Origin: Pseudolachnospira sp964507035 | GTDB taxonomy: Bacteria > Bacillota > Clostridia > Lachnospirales > Lachnospiraceae | NCBI GenBank assembly: GCA_964507035.1 | Contig: CAZDOQ010000018.1 | Coordinates: forward strand, 1 to 20,404 | Length of the DNA stretch: 20,404 nt | Direction of reading: 5' to 3' | Part shown: positions 6,157 to 13,901 of the stretch, one piece after another | Position numbering within the stretch: the stretch's first letter is position 1 | How the letters are laid out: each line of letters opens with the position of its first letter | The notes under the pieces: generated by a model | Databases searched by the model: none | Told to the model about the DNA's origin: nothing | Seen by the model: only the letters and a program-made list of their open reading frames with translations | Program-made: the position numbers and the translations under genes

Positions 6157-7376
6157 AGAAACCAGAACTATTGATGCCGGCGGGAAGCCTGGAGGTGTTA
6201 AAGACCGTTATCACCTACGGGGCGGATGCGGTATACCTGGGCGGGGAGGTTTTAAGCCTTCGGGCCAAGGCCAAGAACTTTACCATGCCGGAGATCAAAG
6301 AGGGCATTCGGTTTGCCCACGAGCATGGGGCCAAGGTCTATGTGGCGGCCAATATTTTTGCCCACAACCAGGACATGCGGGCGGCCATGAAATTCTTTCT
6401 GCTGTTAAATAATTACAAACCGGACGCCCTGATCCTCTCTGATCCAGGGCTGTTTTTGCTGGCTCAGAGCCTGGTGCCGGAGATTCCCATCCACATCAGC
6501 ACCCAGGCCAACAACACCAACTACGGCGCCTGGCTGTTTTGGCAAAAGCAAGGGGTGAAACGGCTGGTGGCGGCCCGGGAACTGCATCTGGCGGAGCTTT
6601 CGGAAATCCGGGCCAACATTCCGGAGGACATGGAGATGGAAGCCTTTGTTCACGGCGCCATGTGCATCTCCTACTCTGGCCGCTGTCTGATCAGCAATTA
6701 CCTTACCGGCCGGGATGCCAACCAGGGAGAGTGTACCCATCCCTGCCGGTGGAAGTATGCGCTGATGGAGGAGACCCGCCCCGGAGAGTACATGCCGGTG
6801 GAGGAGGACGGAAGGGGCACCTACCTGTACAACTCCAAAGACCTGTGCATGATCGGTCATATCCCGGAACTTTTGGATGCGGGGGTGGACAGCCTGAAGG
6901 TGGAGGGGCGGATGAAGAACGCTCTCTACGCCGCCACCGTGACCAGGGCCTACCGGGCAGCCATAGACGATTACTTGGAGGACCCGGAGAAGTACTACCG
7001 CCACCTTCCCTGGTATCAAGAGGAGGTCCAGAAATGTACCACCCGGCCCTTTTGCACCGGGTTCTACTTTGGAAAACCGGACGGGGCGTCCCAGATCTAT
7101 GAGGAGAGCACCTACCAGAAAGACTGGGTCTACCTGGGAACCGTGGAGATGGAGGAGGGAAGGCCCTTCCTGCTCCAGAAGAATAAGTTTTCGGTAGGGG
7201 ACGAACTGGAGGTTATGCGGCCCGACGGCAGCAACCTGCCGGTGACGGTTCGGGCCCTTGCCACAGAGGAGGGGCAGCCGGTGGAGAGCGCGCCGCACCC
7301 GGGCCAGAAATTGTTCCTGGATCTGGGGATTCCTCTGATGGCCTATGACATTCTCCGGCGGAAGGCCGGCACATGA
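6153..7376 (+). CDS. trhP: U32 family protein, probable tRNA hydroxylation protein TrhP
   Basis: A 407-residue member of peptidase family U32. The family signature EAFVHGAMCISYSGRC (residues 163-178) is complete, and C171, C178, C194 and C198 are candidates for an iron-sulfur cluster. The N-terminal half has the barrel-like pattern PELLMPAGSLEVLKTVI...GADAVYLGG. Although named 'peptidases', the TrhP branch (E. coli YegQ, B. subtilis YrrN/YrrO) is known for prephenate-dependent 5-hydroxylation of uridine 34 in tRNA. Direct coupling to the TrmR-like gene (ATGA overlap) strongly suggests the hydroxylation-then-methylation pair. B. subtilis has two adjacent U32 genes (trhP1, trhP2), whereas only one is present here. 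The single protein carries the C-terminal region as well, so it may suffice. Proteolytic activity is not supported by anything visible. Confidence 0.85.
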   Translation: MKKPELLMPAGSLEVLKTVITYGADAVYLGGEVLSLRAKAKNFTMPEIKEGIRFAHEHGAKVYVAANIFAHNQDMRAAMKFFLLLNNYKPDALILSDPGLFLLAQSLVPEIPIHISTQANNTNYGAWLFWQKQGVKRLVAARELHLAELSEIRANIPEDMEMEAFVHGAMCISYSGRCLISNYLTGRDANQGECTHPCRWKYALMEETRPGEYMPVEEDGRGTYLYNSKDLCMIGHIPELLDAGVDSLKVEGRMKNALYAATVTRAYRAAIDDYLEDPEKYYRHLPWYQEEVQKCTTRPFCTGFYFGKPDGASQIYEESTYQKDWVYLGTVEMEEGRPFLLQKNKFSVGDELEVMRPDGSNLPVTVRALATEEGQPVESAPHPGQKLFLDLGIPLMAYDILRRKAGT

Positions 7377-8104
7377 GTCTGATCCTGCTGGCGACGGGGC
7401 TCCTCTGCCTTCTGTACTTTCTGGTGCTGATCCGGGCGGGGGTCCGAGCTCCCTTTGTCTGGTTCTGGGCCGTGGCCGGGGGCTGCTTAGGGGTCCTGGC
7501 TCTGTGGCAGCGGCTGGCCCCTCTCCCCGCCGGGGTGTGGCTGGGCCTTGGTCTGGCGCTGGCGGTGGTTCTGGCGCTTTTGGGCGGAGTGGCCTCCCGG
7601 ATCTTTGGCCATTACCAGGACCGGGGAGAGTCGGGGCTGGATGTGCTGGTGGTGCTGGGAGCCCAGGTATGGGGCACCCGGGTGTCCCAGTCTCTCAAGG
7701 TGCGGCTGGAAGCCGCTTTGGCTTACCTGACGGCAAACCCGGGGACCGTGGTGGTGGTCACCGGCGGTCAGGGAACCGGAGAGGAGATCCCGGAGGCGGA
7801 GGCCATGGCTAGGTGGCTCATGGAGCGGGGGATTTTGGAACGTCGGGTTCTGCGAGAGACGGAATCCACATCCACCCGGGAGAACCTGCTCCTGGCCAGG
7901 TCCCTCTTTCCCGGGGAGCGTCCCCGGGTGGGAATTGTGACCAATGATTTTCACCTGTACCGGGCGCTGCAAATGGCCCGGACCCTGTATCCGGAGCTTT
8001 CCGTCTGCGGCATAGCCGCCCCCTCGGAGCCGATGCTGCAGCCGCACTACCTGATCCGTGAGTTTTTGGCTGTATTAAAAGCCAGGATTGCAGAAATCCT
8101 ATAA
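7373..8104 (+). CDS. YdcF family (DUF218) membrane protein
   Basis: A 243-residue protein with three hydrophobic segments (about residues 2-19, 27-45 and 53-72), then a cytosolic or external YdcF/DUF218 domain beginning DVLVVLGAQVWG near residue 90. The other domain marks are VVVTGGQGTGEEIPEAEAM, ETESTSTRENLLLAR and IVTNDFHLYRAL, which match the conserved Gly-rich, E-x-x-S-T-x-E-N and T-N-x-F-H motifs. SanA-like and YdcF-like proteins are linked to envelope functions, but no precise reaction is established for this branch. The start overlaps the U32 stop codon by four bases (ATGA). The function here is unknown; placement in a housekeeping operon and membrane anchoring are the only clues. Confidence 0.85.
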   Translation: MSLILLATGLLCLLYFLVLIRAGVRAPFVWFWAVAGGCLGVLALWQRLAPLPAGVWLGLGLALAVVLALLGGVASRIFGHYQDRGESGLDVLVVLGAQVWGTRVSQSLKVRLEAALAYLTANPGTVVVVTGGQGTGEEIPEAEAMARWLMERGILERRVLRETESTSTRENLLLARSLFPGERPRVGIVTNDFHLYRALQMARTLYPELSVCGIAAPSEPMLQPHYLIREFLAVLKARIAEIL

Positions 8105-8126
8105 GATACCATCAACGGAGGTCAAT

Positions 8127-11051
8127 ATGAAGATACCGGAAGCCTATACGCTGCTCCGCCAGGAGACGGTGGAGGAATTGCAGTCGGAAGCCTTTTTGCT
8201 GCGCCACAAAAGAAGCGGCGCCCGTCTGTTTTTGCTGTCCAACCAGGATGAAAACAAGGTGTTTGCCATTGGATTTCGGACTCCGGTCAGCGACAGCACC
8301 GGCGTACCCCATATCCTGGAGCATTCGGTGCTCTGCGGGTCGGACCGGTTTCCGGTGAAGGATCCTTTTATTGAGATGGAAAAGAGTTCCCTCCAGACCT
8401 ATCTCAACGCCCTGACCTTTGCGGATAAGACCCTTTATCCGGTGGCCAGCTGCAATGAGAAGGATTTCCAGAACCTGATGAGCGTGTATATGGATGCGGT
8501 GCTCCACCCGGCCATCTACCGGGAGCCCAAGATCTTCCGCCAGGAGGGCTGGCACTATGAGATCCACGGTCCGGAGGAACCGCTGACCATCAACGGCGTG
8601 GTGTATAATGAGATGAAAGGGGCCTTCTCCTCTCCGGACGAGGTGCTGGAGCGGTACTGCCAGGCGGCCCTGTTTCCGGATACCACCTACCGGTTTGAGT
8701 CCGGGGGAGATCCGGAAGTAATTCCGGATCTGACCTACGAGGCGTTTCTGGATTTCCATCGGACCTATTACCATCCCTCCAACAGCTATATCTATCTGTA
8801 TGGCAATATGGATATGGAGGAAAAGCTGAACTGGCTGGACCGGGAGTATCTGAGCCATTATACCGAGATTCAGGCGCCCTCGGAGATCGCCTGCCAGAAG
8901 GCCTTTGACCGGCCGGTGGAGCGGGAGATCTTTTATCCCCTGGAGAAGGGGGAGGACACCAGGGAGAAAACCTGGCTGTCGGTCCAGTGGGTCCTGGGCA
9001 CCTCCCTGGACCCCATTCTCTACGTGGCGTTTCAGGTTCTGGAGTACGTGCTGCTTACGGCTCCGGGAGCTCTTCTGCGGAAAGCCCTGCAGGATGCGGG
9101 CCTGGGCAAGGACATTTTTGGCGGATACCGGAACTGGATCTTCCAGCCCTATTTCAGCCTGGTGGCCAAGGACACGGAGAAGGAGCGGCTTCCGGAATTC
9201 CGGTCTGTGATCTCCCGGACCCTGTGGGAACTGGTGGAACAGGGCCTGGACCCCAAGGCTCTTCAGGCCGGCATCAACAATTTGGAGTTCCGCTGCCGGG
9301 AGGCGGATTTTGGCCCGTACCCCAAGGGGCTCATGTATGGCACCCAGTGCTTTGACAGCTGGCTGTACGGCGGCGATCCGCTGATGCATTTAAAGTATGA
9401 GGAGACCTTCCGGTTCCTGAAGTCCCAGCTTTCCACCGGATATTTTGAATCCCTGGTGAAGCGCTATTTCCTGGACAACAGCCACCGGGCCATTGTGATT
9501 TTAAGCCCCAAGCCGGGACTTTCCGAGGAGCGGGAGGCAGCTCTTGCCGGAAAGCTTCAGGCCTACAAGGATTCCCTGTCTCCGGACGAGGTGCAGAAGC
9601 TGATCCAGGAGACGGAGGATCTGGCTGCCTACCAGGATGAGCCCTCCTCCCCGGAGGCTCTGGCCACTCTGCCCCGGTTGAGCCGGGAGGATATTGGCCA
9701 CACCGTCCGGAAGCTATCCACTCAAAAGCAGCCGTGTGGGGACGGCACGGTGCTGCTCCATGAGACCTTCACCGGCGGCATTGCCTACCTGCGCTTCCTC
9801 TTTGACGCCCGGTGCGTGAAGCAGGAGGAACTGCCCTGCCTGGGGCTGCTCCGGTCCATCCTCTGCCTGGTGGACACCCGGGAGCACGGGTATCCGGAAC
9901 TTGCCAATGAGATCAACATCCACACCGGCGGTATGGGCGGAGCCGTCTCTGTGTTTGAACAGGTCCGGGAGCCGGGCACCTTCTTCCCCTATTTTGAGGT
10001 GCAGGCGAAGGCCCTGTATCAGGAAATCCCGGTGATGCTGGATCTGATCCGGGAGGTCCTGCGGGACTCCCTGTTTACCAATGAGAAGCGGCTCCGGGAG
10101 CTGGTCTCTCAAATGAAATCCAGGGGGGAGATGCAGCTGTCCGGAAACGGCCATTCCACCGCAGTGCTCCGGTCCAACTCCTATGGCTCTCCGGTTTCCT
10201 GGTACAATGAACAGCTGGGGGGAATCTCCTATTTCCGGTTCCTGGAGGATCTGGAGCGGCACTTTGACCAGAAAAAGGAGGCGCTTCAGGCAAAGCTTTC
10301 GGAACTGGCAGACCGGCTGTTCTGCCGAAGCGGCCTGCTGGTGAGCCTGACGGCAGATGAGGAAGGCTACCAAGCGTTTGTCCGGGAACTGCCCCGGCTG
10401 TTGGAGCGGCTGCCCCAGGGAGCCCCGGCGGAAGGGGCGGCTCTGGGAGCGGACTTCCCCCTGGAGGTGCGCAATGAAGGCTTTACCACCCCGGGCCAGG
10501 TGGTGTATGTGGCCCGGTGCGGCAATTTCCTCCGGGCCGGTCTTCCCTACACCGGCGCCCTGCGGGTGCTCCGGGGGATTCTAGGGGATGAGTACCTCTG
10601 GAACCAGGTGCGGGTCAAAGGCGGGGCCTACGGCTGCATGTGCAGCTTTGGCCGCACCGGCGGCGGGTATTTCTGCTCCTACCGGGATCCCAATTTGAGC
10701 CGGACCCTTCAGGTGTACGAGTCCATTGTGCCCTATTTGGAATCCTTCTCCATGGAGGAAGAGGAACTGACCAAGTTTATCATCAGCGCCATTGGCTCCC
10801 TGGACCGGCCCATGAACCCTTCCGAGTGGGGCGTGGCCTCCCTCCACGCGGCTCTCTGCGGGATTACAGATGAGATGCGCCAGGAGGACCGGGAACAGGT
10901 GCTCGCCTGCACCACAGAGACCATCCGGGGGCTTTCGGCCTATGTGAAGGCGATTCTTTCCTGCGGTCAGTTCTGCACCGTGGGAGACACCCTGAAGATT
11001 GAGGCGAATAAGGAACTGTTCCAGCACGTTGAATCCCTGTCCCGTCCTTAG
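8127..11051 (+). CDS. M16C family zinc metallopeptidase (PreP/falcilysin-like)
   Basis: A 974-residue single-chain M16C peptidase. The inverted zinc motif H62-I-L-E65-H66 sits in TGVPHILEHSVLCGS, with the third ligand E162 in GVVYNEMKGAFSSP. KDPFIEMEKSSLQTYLNALT between them is typical of the PreP/Cym1/falcilysin branch, as is the length of nearly 1000 residues (two M16 halves with a central linker). These enzymes enclose and degrade peptides up to small-protein size. No signal peptide or membrane segment is visible, so a cytosolic peptide-clearing role is likely. The start at ATG 8127 is chosen because GGAGG lies at 8117-8121; an open extension to 8088 overlaps the preceding gene and has no such site. 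It lies 23 bases before era, a pairing I recall from Lachnospiraceae. Confidence 0.93.
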   Translation: MKIPEAYTLLRQETVEELQSEAFLLRHKRSGARLFLLSNQDENKVFAIGFRTPVSDSTGVPHILEHSVLCGSDRFPVKDPFIEMEKSSLQTYLNALTFADKTLYPVASCNEKDFQNLMSVYMDAVLHPAIYREPKIFRQEGWHYEIHGPEEPLTINGVVYNEMKGAFSSPDEVLERYCQAALFPDTTYRFESGGDPEVIPDLTYEAFLDFHRTYYHPSNSYIYLYGNMDMEEKLNWLDREYLSHYTEIQAPSEIACQKAFDRPVEREIFYPLEKGEDTREKTWLSVQWVLGTSLDPILYVAFQVLEYVLLTAPGALLRKALQDAGLGKDIFGGYRNWIFQPYFSLVAKDTEKERLPEFRSVISRTLWELVEQGLDPKALQAGINNLEFRCREADFGPYPKGLMYGTQCFDSWLYGGDPLMHLKYEETFRFLKSQLSTGYFESLVKRYFLDNSHRAIVILSPKPGLSEEREAALAGKLQAYKDSLSPDEVQKLIQETEDLAAYQDEPSSPEALATLPRLSREDIGHTVRKLSTQKQPCGDGTVLLHETFTGGIAYLRFLFDARCVKQEELPCLGLLRSILCLVDTREHGYPELANEINIHTGGMGGAVSVFEQVREPGTFFPYFEVQAKALYQEIPVMLDLIREVLRDSLFTNEKRLRELVSQMKSRGEMQLSGNGHSTAVLRSNSYGSPVSWYNEQLGGISYFRFLEDLERHFDQKKEALQAKLSELADRLFCRSGLLVSLTADEEGYQAFVRELPRLLERLPQGAPAEGAALGADFPLEVRNEGFTTPGQVVYVARCGNFLRAGLPYTGALRVLRGILGDEYLWNQVRVKGGAYGCMCSFGRTGGGYFCSYRDPNLSRTLQVYESIVPYLESFSMEEEELTKFIISAIGSLDRPMNPSEWGVASLHAALCGITDEMRQEDREQVLACTTETIRGLSAYVKAILSCGQFCTVGDTLKIEANKELFQHVESLSRP

Positions 11052-11061
11052 TTTTTGGAAG

Positions 11062-11068
11062 AAAGGAG
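11062..11068 (+). promoter_or_regulatory. ribosome binding site fixing the era TTG start
   Basis: AAAGGAG, 6 bases before TTG at 11075. There is no ATG near the expected N-terminus of Era, and the GTPase homology begins within a few residues of this TTG. Confidence 0.8.
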
Positions 11069-11074
11069 ACTGTT

Positions 11075-11977
11075 TTGGAAAAAACCTTCAAGTCCGGGTT
11101 TGTGGCCCTGGTGGGACGGCCCAACGTGGGGAAATCCACTCTGATGAACCATCTGATCGGCCAAAAGATCGCCATTACCTCGGATAAGCCCCAGACCACC
11201 CGAAACCGGATCCAGACCGTGTACACAGATGAGCGGGGTCAGATCGTCTTTCTGGACACCCCGGGTATCCACAAGGCCAAGAATAAGCTGGGCAATTATA
11301 TGGTCCACGTGGCAGAGCACACCCTCCGGGATGTGGATGTGGTGCTCTGGCTGGTGGAGCCCACCACCTATATCGGCGCAGGGGAGCAGTATATCATCAG
11401 CCGCCTGAAGCAGGTGAAAACGCCGGTGATCCTGATCATCAACAAGATTGACACGGTGGAGAAGGGGGAGATCCTGAGGTTTATCGACGCCTACCGGAAG
11501 GTGCTGTCCTTTGCGGAGATCATTCCTGTCTCCGCCCTCCGGGATATCAACACGGACGAGGTGTTAAACGTTCTGTTCCGCTATCTGCAGCCGGGTCCCC
11601 AGTATTTTGACGAGGACACGGTAACGGACCAGCCCATGCGCCAGATTGCGGCGGAACTGATCCGGGAAAAGGCCCTGCGGAACCTGCAGGATGAGATCCC
11701 CCACGGCATTGCCGTGACTATCGAGCAGATGACGGAGCGGAAAAACGGCCTCTTTGACATGGAGGCCACAGTGATCTGCGAGCGGGAGTCCCACAAGGCT
11801 ATTATTATAGGAAAGCAGGGAGCCATGCTGAAGCGGATCGGCACCGCCGCCAGGCGGGAGATAGAGGGGATCTTGGGGGCCCGGGTGAATCTGAAGCTGT
11901 GGGTGAAGGTGCGGAAGGAATGGCGGGATAATGAACTGTACCTGAAGAATTACGGGTACCGGGAGAACCATGAGTAA
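11075..11977 (+). CDS. era: GTPase Era, 16S rRNA-binding ribosome assembly factor
   Basis: A 300-residue Era protein with all GTPase motifs: G1 GRPNVGKS (14-21), switch region KPQTTRNR, G3 DTPG (61-64), G4 NKID (123-126) and G5 SAL (152-154). The C-terminal KH RNA-binding domain is marked by IIIGKQGAMLKRIG (GKQG at 246-249). Era binds the 3' end of 16S rRNA and acts late in 30S subunit assembly. It starts at TTG with a good upstream ribosome binding site. It overlaps recO by 8 bases; era-recO adjacency is widespread in Firmicutes. Length and motif order are normal. Confidence 0.97.
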   Translation: MEKTFKSGFVALVGRPNVGKSTLMNHLIGQKIAITSDKPQTTRNRIQTVYTDERGQIVFLDTPGIHKAKNKLGNYMVHVAEHTLRDVDVVLWLVEPTTYIGAGEQYIISRLKQVKTPVILIINKIDTVEKGEILRFIDAYRKVLSFAEIIPVSALRDINTDEVLNVLFRYLQPGPQYFDEDTVTDQPMRQIAAELIREKALRNLQDEIPHGIAVTIEQMTERKNGLFDMEATVICERESHKAIIIGKQGAMLKRIGTAARREIEGILGARVNLKLWVKVRKEWRDNELYLKNYGYRENHE

Positions 11978-12626
11978 CCTGCTGGAGGTGAACGGCATGG
12001 TCCTCTCCTCCATGCCCATTGGAGAGTATGACCGGCGGCTGGTGCTTTTGACCCGGGAGAGGGGGAAGATCTCCGCCTTTGCCAAGGGGGCCAGGCGGCC
12101 CACCAGCAGCCTGCTGGCCGGAAGCCGTCCCTTTTCCTACGGTAGCTTCATGCTCTATGAGGGCCGCTCTTCCTATACGGTTCGCTCCATGGAGATCCAA
12201 CACTATTTTGAAAAGCTGAGCACGGACCTGGAAAAAACCTGCTACGGCAGCTATTTTCTGGAATTTGCCGATTATTATGGCAAGGAAGGGCTGGACGCCA
12301 CGCCGCTTCTAAAAGTGCTCTATGTGGCGCTGTTGGCGGTGGAAAAGGGGCGGATGCCCCTGCCCCTGGTGCTCCGGGTCTTTGAACTCAAGATGATGGA
12401 GGAAAACGGAGAGTATGCGGAGCAGCCGTTGCATCCGGTGGGGGAGGCGGCGGCCTACGCCTGGGATTTTGTGCTCCGGACTGCGGCGGAAAAGCTGTTC
12501 TCCTTCACCCTGGAGAAGCACGCCCTGGAGGAGTTTTCCCGGGCGGTAGAAGAGTTAAAGCGCTACTACATGGACCGGGAGTTTAAATCATTGGAGATAC
12601 TGGAGGGGTTAAGCGGCAGTCTGTGA
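11970..12626 (+). CDS. recO: DNA repair protein RecO, short form without zinc finger
   Basis: A 218-residue RecO. The N-terminal OB-fold has the family pattern GMVLSSMPIGEYDRRLVLLTRERGKI...AKGARRP, followed by the helical domain (YFLEFADYYGKEGLDATPLLKVL, VLRVFELKMMEENGEY). RecO loads RecA with RecR onto gapped single-stranded DNA. Many RecO proteins have a four-cysteine zinc finger after the FELKMM helix; here only one cysteine is present in the whole protein (in KTCYGSY), so the finger is missing and the protein is correspondingly short. The reading frame shows no sign of a frameshift, so this looks like a natural variant. It is the last gene of the plus-strand run, and its stop codon lies in a hairpin loop. 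Confidence 0.88.
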   Translation: MSNLLEVNGMVLSSMPIGEYDRRLVLLTRERGKISAFAKGARRPTSSLLAGSRPFSYGSFMLYEGRSSYTVRSMEIQHYFEKLSTDLEKTCYGSYFLEFADYYGKEGLDATPLLKVLYVALLAVEKGRMPLPLVLRVFELKMMEENGEYAEQPLHPVGEAAAYAWDFVLRTAAEKLFSFTLEKHALEEFSRAVEELKRYYMDREFKSLEILEGLSGSL

Positions 12627-12639
12627 GGGACTGCCGCTT
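12611..12639. terminator. perfect 11-bp hairpin spanning the recO stop codon
   Basis: AAGCGGCAGTC (12611-12621) and GACTGCCGCTT (12629-12639) form a perfect 11-base-pair stem with a 7-base loop that contains the recO TGA (12624-12626). It sits between the convergent recO and YprB-like genes and could act on both strands. Neither side has a run of T (GCCCGTTCC on plus; AACCCCTCC on minus), so it is not a textbook intrinsic terminator. It may instead stabilise the transcript 3' end or work with another factor. Confidence 0.5.
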
Positions 12640-12650
12640 GCCCGTTCCGT

Positions 12651-13793
12651 CTATACGTTCCGGCAGAGGGCGGCCAGATAGGCTTTCCAGAAGGAAAGGG
12701 AGTCTGGGAGGCCTCCCTGGTACAGCAGAAAGCCGGGGCCATTCCGCCGCTCCCGGAACACCTGTCCCAGTTCCTGAGACGGTATTCCCTGAGACTGCTC
12801 CATTCCCTGGGGCAGCGGGAGGAAGAGGCCGGTTTTTTTGGTGTAGCAGGTGTCCGGCGTGGCTTTTTTCCGGTAATTCTTGTCCACGTAGGCGGCCACG
12901 CTCTTGTGGATGGCCACATCCTCCGCCGGAAGATAGTAGTAGTCCTGATAGTGGGGCAGATAGTACCGCAGCTCCCCGGACCGGAGGGGAATCCGCAGCC
13001 GCAGAGCATTCCCCCGGGCGGAGCCGTGCCAGCCCTCCCAGTGAAAGGAAAAGGGACGGGGCAGCGTCACCTTCAGGGGGAAAGATAGGAGCAACTCCGG
13101 GGAAGGGTCCGGCTCCGGGCCGGACCGCGCCGGGCGCTTCTCCCCTGCCTCCGGCCCGGAAAGGACCCGGGGGCTTTGCACCGGCGGGTCAGAGAGAAAC
13201 TCCGGGTAGAGGAGCATGGGAAGCAGCCGGGGCATCCCCAGCACATCCTCCTCATTGTGGAGCAGGAGCAGGCGCTGCAGATCCTCACTTCCGGTCTGGA
13301 CAAACCGGTGGTAGACGGCGATCAGCTGGCCGCCGCTGTACTGATCCTCCCGGTCTATGCCCAGGAACCGCTCCACGCTTTTTTGCTTCACGTTGGGCAG
13401 GGCGCAGAGATTCCGGCACTTTTTGACATTCCGGTAGATGTCAAAGCTGGGCAGGGAGAGAAAAGCGCCGGGAACCCCCTGTTCCTGGCACCGCTTCTGC
13501 AGGTAAGGCAGGTCAAACCGGTCCCCGTTGAAATGGACGAAGCCGTCAAAATCCCGGCAGAAAGCGGTCACCTGCTCCAGCAGCTGCCGCTCCTCATGGG
13601 GGGACTCGGTGAGCCATTGGCGAAAGCCCCAGCACTCTTTGGTGTGGGGAAACAGACAACTCACCAGGTAAACCCGGGACCGGTCCGGGGAGAGGCCGGT
13701 GGTTTCAATGTCTAAAAACAGAGGCCGGGCAATGCCCAGGCGCTCCAGGGGATAGGAAACGGTCAAAAACAGTTCTTTTTCAATGGTTTTCAT
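12651..13793 (-). CDS. YprB-like ribonuclease H-like (DEDD exonuclease) protein
   Basis: A 380-residue protein whose first ~190 residues form a DEDD-type 3'-5' exonuclease fold. Motif I is D28-x-E30 in FLDIETTG, motif II D94 in HFNGDRFDLPYL, and motif III H179/D183 in LLHNEEDVLGM; FDIYRNVKK and SVERFLG lie between. This matches the YprB-like 'ribonuclease H-like' family of Firmicutes, whose substrate is not established. The rest of the protein has no motif I recognise; it includes a proline-rich stretch around residues 205-225. ATG at 13793 has AAGGGAG about 10 bases upstream. The gene lies on the same strand, 108 bases after the polyamine operon, and may be read by transcription from it. It converges on recO. 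Confidence 0.85.
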   Translation of the reverse strand: MKTIEKELFLTVSYPLERLGIARPLFLDIETTGLSPDRSRVYLVSCLFPHTKECWGFRQWLTESPHEERQLLEQVTAFCRDFDGFVHFNGDRFDLPYLQKRCQEQGVPGAFLSLPSFDIYRNVKKCRNLCALPNVKQKSVERFLGIDREDQYSGGQLIAVYHRFVQTGSEDLQRLLLLHNEEDVLGMPRLLPMLLYPEFLSDPPVQSPRVLSGPEAGEKRPARSGPEPDPSPELLLSFPLKVTLPRPFSFHWEGWHGSARGNALRLRIPLRSGELRYYLPHYQDYYYLPAEDVAIHKSVAAYVDKNYRKKATPDTCYTKKTGLFLPLPQGMEQSQGIPSQELGQVFRERRNGPGFLLYQGGLPDSLSFWKAYLAALCRNV

Positions 13794-13901
13794 ACCGCAT
13801 AAGCTCCCTTCTTTTGGTCTATCCCAACAGGAGAGAGAGGGGGCATCCCCCAGGCGGTATAAGGCCCCGTTTGCGACGCATCTCTTCCCTTTTTAGCCCT
13901 A
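13794..13901 (-). other. gap after the polyamine operon with a weak terminator-like hairpin
   Basis: This 108-base gap between nspC-like and the YprB-like gene contains a short GC hairpin (GGGGG 13839-13843, CAT loop, CCCCC 13847-13851). On the minus strand it is followed by the pyrimidine-rich TCTCTCTCCTGTT. This could be a weak terminator for the polyamine operon. No confident promoter for the YprB-like gene was found. Confidence 0.3.

Noticed and set aside
8112..9389. 425-codon open frame on the minus strand inside the M16C peptidase gene
   Set aside because: It is opposite a gene with complete catalytic motifs. Its composition is that of a codon-bias shadow in GC-rich DNA, and no known motif or ribosome binding site was seen.
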